From Pseudomonadota bacterium (GTDB lineage: Bacteria; Pseudomonadota; Gammaproteobacteria; Acidiferrobacterales; Acidiferrobacteraceae), in the NCBI GenBank assembly GCA_021816425.1, contig JAKAXT010000008.1, positions 1 through 40,918 on the forward strand: DNA of 40,918 bases, given 5' to 3'. The notes under the pieces were generated by a model that was not told where the DNA came from, ran no database searches, and saw nothing but the letters and a program-made list of their open reading frames with translations. A program made the translations under genes and the position numbers. Shown here piece by piece: positions 38,216 through 40,918 of this stretch (positions within the stretch are counted from its first letter, which is position 1; each line of letters opens with the position of its first letter).

Positions 38216-39249
38216 GCCTCCGACCGTTTGTGATGGATGCCGCAGGGGCCCTGGTGGCGTGGCTGGGTGCGCGGCTTTTGGCCCACCCCCGTAACCCCTG
38301 GCGGGTCCTGGACATCCCGAACGAGCGTTCCCTGCACGCGCAACCGGTGCCGCGCACCGGGGGGTTTGCGATCCTCGCGGGCGCGATGGTGGCGGCCATC
38401 GGCGAGCCCTTTGCGTTTTCTCCCGGGCTCGCAGTCACCGGCGTGGCGCTTTTCGTGATCGCCCTTTTGTCGTGGTACGACGATCGCCGGGGCTTGAGCC
38501 CGCGGCTGCGGCTCGCGGTGCATGCCGCGGCGGGGCTCGCCGTCGCGATGCTGCTCGCGCCGGTCGCGCGCGGGTGGCTACCGGGCGTCGACGCGGGGAT
38601 CGCAGGTCCGCTTGCGGTCCCGCTTGTCGGTGTCTTCCTCGTATGGTGGATCAATCTCTACAATTTCATGGATGGCATGGACGGCTTCGCAGGCGGCATG
38701 GCGGTCTTCGGTTTCGGGACGCTGGCCTTGCTCGGTTATCGGGCCGGCGACCCCGCCTTCGCCGGGATCGCGCTTGGTGTGGCCTCGGCGGCCTTCGGCT
38801 TCACCGTGGCCAATTTTCCGCCCGCGCTCCTCTTCATGGGGGATATCGGCGCCACCGTGCTCGGATTCCTGGTCGGCATCCTGATCCTGGCGGGCAGTGC
38901 CCGGGGGGATTTTCCGCTCTGGGTGGGGCTCGTGGTCTTCTCTCCCTTCCTGGTCGACGCGACCGCGACGCTTCTGAAGAGGGCGGCGCGCGGCGAGCGC
39001 CTGACCACGGCGCATCGCGAGCATTACTACCAGCGCCTGGTGCGCGCCGGCCTCTCGCACCGGCAGACGGTCCTGGGCGAATACGCCTTGATGGCCGTAT
39101 GCAGTCTTGGCGCCTATGGCGCGGTCGGGGCGTCCGTGGCGGCGCAATGGGCTATAATCGCGGCTTTGGCGGGTTTGTATGGCGCGCTGGCCGTCTTGGT
39201 CCGGCGATGGGAGGGTCATGGGCAAGCTTCGGGCAAGACCGCGCGTTAA
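38212..39249 (+). CDS. Undecaprenyl-phosphate sugar-1-phosphate transferase (WecA/WbpL/MraY-like glycosyltransferase family 4)
   Basis: DIPNERSLHAQPVPRTGG, INLYNFMDGMDGFAGGMA, FPPALLFMGDIGATVLGFL; multiple TMs. Confidence 0.93.
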   Translation: MSLRPFVMDAAGALVAWLGARLLAHPRNPWRVLDIPNERSLHAQPVPRTGGFAILAGAMVAAIGEPFAFSPGLAVTGVALFVIALLSWYDDRRGLSPRLRLAVHAAAGLAVAMLLAPVARGWLPGVDAGIAGPLAVPLVGVFLVWWINLYNFMDGMDGFAGGMAVFGFGTLALLGYRAGDPAFAGIALGVASAAFGFTVANFPPALLFMGDIGATVLGFLVGILILAGSARGDFPLWVGLVVFSPFLVDATATLLKRAARGERLTTAHREHYYQRLVRAGLSHRQTVLGEYALMAVCSLGAYGAVGASVAAQWAIIAALAGLYGALAVLVRRWEGHGQASGKTAR

Positions 39250-40918
39250 GGCGCCCCTCGGGCGCTGGGCGGTCGTGGCGCACGACCTCGTGGCCATCGC
39301 CCTGGCGTGGCTTGGGGCCTACTGGCTGCGCTTCAACATGGGCTATGTCCCGCATCTCTTCTGGCATCAGAGCCTGCGTCTGCTCGTGGTGGTGCTCGTC
39401 GTGCAGGGCGCGGTCTTCTGGACCATGGGGCTCTATCGCGGCCTCTGGCGTTTCGCCTCGGTCCCGGATCTGCTGCGCATATTCAAGGCCATCATCGTGG
39501 GCGTCACGGTCTGCGCCTTCGTCCTGTTCCTCTGGGTGCGCCTCGCGCAGGTGCCGCGTTCGGTATTCGTGCTCGATGGGCTGTTGCTCACCATGCTCTT
39601 GGGCGGCCCGCGATTCCTTTATCGGTTTTTCAAGGACCGGGGCCTCTACCAGGTGGCGGGGAAAAAGGCGCTCATCGTGGGCGCCGGACGCGCGGGCGAG
39701 ATGCTGGTCCGCGACCTCCTGCGCGGGTCCGACGTGGGCTACCGTCCCGTGGCGTTCGTGGACGACAACCCGCGGCGCATCGGCCAGGAGATCCACGGGG
39801 TGCCCGTCGTGGCCGACTGCGGGCAGCTGCCCGAGGTTGCCGCGCGCCTGGAGGCCGATATCCTCTTCATCGCCGTCACCGAGGCGAAGGCAAGCCGCAT
39901 GCGCAGGCTCGTGGAGCTCTGCGAACGCAGCGGCCGCCCGTTTCGCATCCTCCCGGGCCTCCAGAGCCTCGTCGACGGCCAGGTCAATATCCAGGAGTTG
40001 CGCGAGGTCCGCATCGACGACCTCCTGGGCCGCGAGCCCGTCTTCTTGCAGCAAGACGAGATCAGCCGTGGCGTGGGCGGCAAGGTGGTGCTCGTGTCGG
40101 GCGCCGGCGGTTCCATAGGGTCGGAACTATGCCGGCAGATCGCGGGGTTGCGGCCCAGTAGGCTCATCCTCTTCGAGCGCAGCGAATACAACCTCTACAG
40201 CATCGAACTCGAGCTGAGGCGCGATCATCCGGACCTTGCGGTGTTGCCGGTGCTCGGGGACGTGCGCGACCGCCTGCTCGTGGACCGGGTGCTTGCGCGC
40301 GAGCACCCGGACATCATCTTCCATGCGGCCGCCTACAAGCATGTGCCCATGCTGGAGGGGCAAAGCCGGGCGGCCGTCATGAACAACGTGTTCGGCACCG
40401 AGACCCTGGCGCAGGCGGCCGACCGGCACGGTTGCGGCACCTTCTTGCTGATATCGACCGACAAGGCGGTGAACCCGTCCAATGTGATGGGCGCCACCAA
40501 GCGCGCCGCGGAGATCCTCTGCCAGGAGCTGAACGCGCGCTCAAGGACGCGCTTTCTCACCGTGCGGTTCGGCAATGTCCTGGGATCGGCGGGGAGCGTC
40601 ATTCCGCTCTTCAAGGCGCAGATCGCGGGCGGCGGCCCGGTCACGGTCACGCACCCCGACATCACCCGCTATTTCATGACGATCCCGGAGGCCTGCGGCC
40701 TCATCCTCCAGTCGAGCGTCATAGGCGGGGGTGGCGAGATCTTCGTCCTGGATATGGGCGAGCCCGTGCGCATCGGCTATCTCGCCGAGCAGTTGATCCT
40801 GTTGTCGGGCAAGCGCCCCGGGCATGACATCGAGATCGTCTACACGGGGCTTAGGCCCGGAGAGAAGCTCTACGAGGAGCTCTTCTACGCCGACGAGGCG
40901 CTGCTCGGGACGGCGCAT
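39218..40918 (+). CDS. WbpM/PglF/FlaA1-like nucleoside-diphosphate-sugar 4,6-dehydratase, 3' end outside the window
   Basis: MGKLRARPRVKAPLGRWAVVAHDLVAIALAWLGAYWLRF; KKALIVGAGRAGEMLVRDLL; VVLVSGAGGSIGSELCRQI; ISTDKAVNPSNVMGATKRAAE; VRFGNVLGSAGSVIPLF; TGLRPGEKLYEELF. No stop before 40918; absent from the supplied ORF list. Confidence 0.94.
   Translation, partial: MGKLRARPRVKAPLGRWAVVAHDLVAIALAWLGAYWLRFNMGYVPHLFWHQSLRLLVVVLVVQGAVFWTMGLYRGLWRFASVPDLLRIFKAIIVGVTVCAFVLFLWVRLAQVPRSVFVLDGLLLTMLLGGPRFLYRFFKDRGLYQVAGKKALIVGAGRAGEMLVRDLLRGSDVGYRPVAFVDDNPRRIGQEIHGVPVVADCGQLPEVAARLEADILFIAVTEAKASRMRRLVELCERSGRPFRILPGLQSLVDGQVNIQELREVRIDDLLGREPVFLQQDEISRGVGGKVVLVSGAGGSIGSELCRQIAGLRPSRLILFERSEYNLYSIELELRRDHPDLAVLPVLGDVRDRLLVDRVLAREHPDIIFHAAAYKHVPMLEGQSRAAVMNNVFGTETLAQAADRHGCGTFLLISTDKAVNPSNVMGATKRAAEILCQELNARSRTRFLTVRFGNVLGSAGSVIPLFKAQIAGGGPVTVTHPDITRYFMTIPEACGLILQSSVIGGGGEIFVLDMGEPVRIGYLAEQLILLSGKRPGHDIEIVYTGLRPGEKLYEELFYADEALLGTAH

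Noticed and set aside
38472-40118. 548-aa plus ORF
   Set aside because: Shifted frame over the WecA-like and WbpM-like genes; Arg/Trp/Ser-rich noise.
1-40918. CRISPR arrays, toxin-antitoxin pairs, retrons, BGC cores or known defence genes
   Set aside because: No regularly spaced repeats, RT/effector motifs or recognisable defence domains seen by eye on either strand.

Overview
This GC-rich window is gammaproteobacterial chromosome; the gene content resembles an acidophilic sulfur/iron oxidiser, but that is inference only. It falls into four parts. (1) 1-3626 is a lower-GC accessory segment with a DUF5996-like protein, an NADPH-dependent FMN reductase, two NTF2/SnoaL-like proteins and an IS3-family transposase truncated against the 3' end of tRNA-Arg(CCU). 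It looks like the degenerate end of a tRNA-anchored island. (2) 3850-17347 is a mixed region: host-attachment-like protein, pyrC, bioD, two tandem globin-sensor/GAF/EAL paralogues, a DUF2459-like lipoprotein, an MFS transporter, a zinc-ribbon protein, a heavily frameshifted OFA-family MFS pseudogene and a DUF3034-like outer-membrane protein. (3) 17649-33894 is a compact core block: gyrA-serC-serA-pheA-hisC-tyrA-aroA-cmk-rpsA-ihfB-lapA-lapB-pyrF-rfaE1-hldD. (4) 33891-40918 is a surface-polysaccharide locus: a broken manC/algA-type gene, ABC exporter, NAD-dependent epimerase, GT2, WecA-like transferase and a WbpM/PglF-like dehydratase that runs off the window and is missing from the supplied ORF track. 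No CRISPR array or clearly novel defence system was found. The best items for a second look are the two pseudogenes, the island junction, the EAL pair with apparently altered haem-ligand positions, and the epimerase with an atypical YxxxK motif.
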